Source: Proales similis (Eukaryota > Rotifera > Eurotatoria > Ploima > Proalidae). From it: a stretch of 64,000 bases of DNA. The notes beneath the pieces were generated by a model that worked only from the letters and a program-made list of their open reading frames with translations, had not been told where the DNA came from and did no database searches. The translations under genes were made by a program, and so were the position numbers. The DNA is taken from NCBI GenBank assembly GCA_019059635.1, contig JAGVRJ010000006.1, positions 1,612,001 through 1,676,000 of the forward strand. Direction: 5' to 3'. Every line of letters begins with the position of its first letter. Positions within the stretch are counted from its first letter, which is position 1. Shown in pieces: positions 63,827 through 64,000 of this stretch.

Positions 63827-64000
63827 CCTCTACAGAGTCGAATGTAGCAGTCAATCTGAGAGAAAAGAGAAAGCAGACGGTCGCGCAATGTGCATGGCAT
63901 CTCACGACAAAATGCATTATTTAAACACTTTAAACACACAAAGAGACGATTATCTAACCAAACTACGCTTTGATTTACGTAATGATTAAAAAACGAATCA
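63827..64000. other. upstream region of the CD36-family gene at the window edge
   Basis: 174 bp with no supported feature. The CD36-family start is preceded by CTGTAG, an acceptor-like site. Confidence 0.4.

Overview
The window is nuclear DNA from an animal with a very compact genome. The evidence is spliceosomal introns of mostly 45-65 nt (a few appear to be about 30 nt), intergenic gaps of 200-650 bp, poly(A) signals only tens of bases after stop codons, and a full set of animal genes: U2 snRNA, an achaete-scute bHLH factor, Polycomb-group proteins, MMS22L, ANAPC1, SURF4 and a CD36-family receptor. CFAP46, a protein of the motile-cilium central apparatus, points to a ciliated or flagellated-sperm animal. 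The species cannot be named from the sequence. Miniaturised lineages with small genomes (for example dimorphilid annelids, rotifers, orthonectids, gastrotrichs or larvaceans) would fit.

Layout from left to right. The 3' end of an unidentified gene (+) enters from the left edge. Three minus-strand housekeeping genes follow in tandem (MIPEP, AKAP17A, MRPL30 in order of transcription). A divergent SLC5A sodium/solute symporter (+) runs tail-to-tail into a small single-pass membrane protein (-). From 9.9 to 13.6 kb lies the only long gene-free stretch, with microsatellites and a GC-box/CCAAT/TATA promoter, ending at an intronless achaete-scute-like gene. ANAPC1 (+) and the large CFAP46 gene (-) fill 15.3-34 kb, tail to tail. 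At 34.6-39.2 kb are a RING-less RAWUL protein, uridine phosphorylase, one U2 snRNA gene and a full PCGF protein, all on the plus strand.

From 39.8 to 51.5 kb the character changes. There are three long genes with no visible intron: a TPR-SET protein, a 1442-residue secreted protein ending in a bacterial-type choice-of-anchor A domain, and an orphan seven-transmembrane receptor. A secreted EF-hand protein that is normally spliced sits among them. The right part holds MMS22L, a small unknown protein, SURF4, an unknown secreted protein, a second U2 gene and a CD36/SCARB-type receptor (-).

There is no operon of related function. The genes belong to separate processes: mitochondrial translation and import processing, APC/C, DNA repair, cilia, ER export, Polycomb and transport. 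The most notable items are the RAWUL-only paralogue next to a complete PCGF gene, the intronless cluster with bacterial- or fungal-like domain architectures, the two U2 genes sharing a TATA box at -32, and the interleaved poly(A) signals of convergent genes. Exon boundaries were worked out by eye from reading frame, GT/GC-AG sites and remembered family similarity. No alignment or database search was run.
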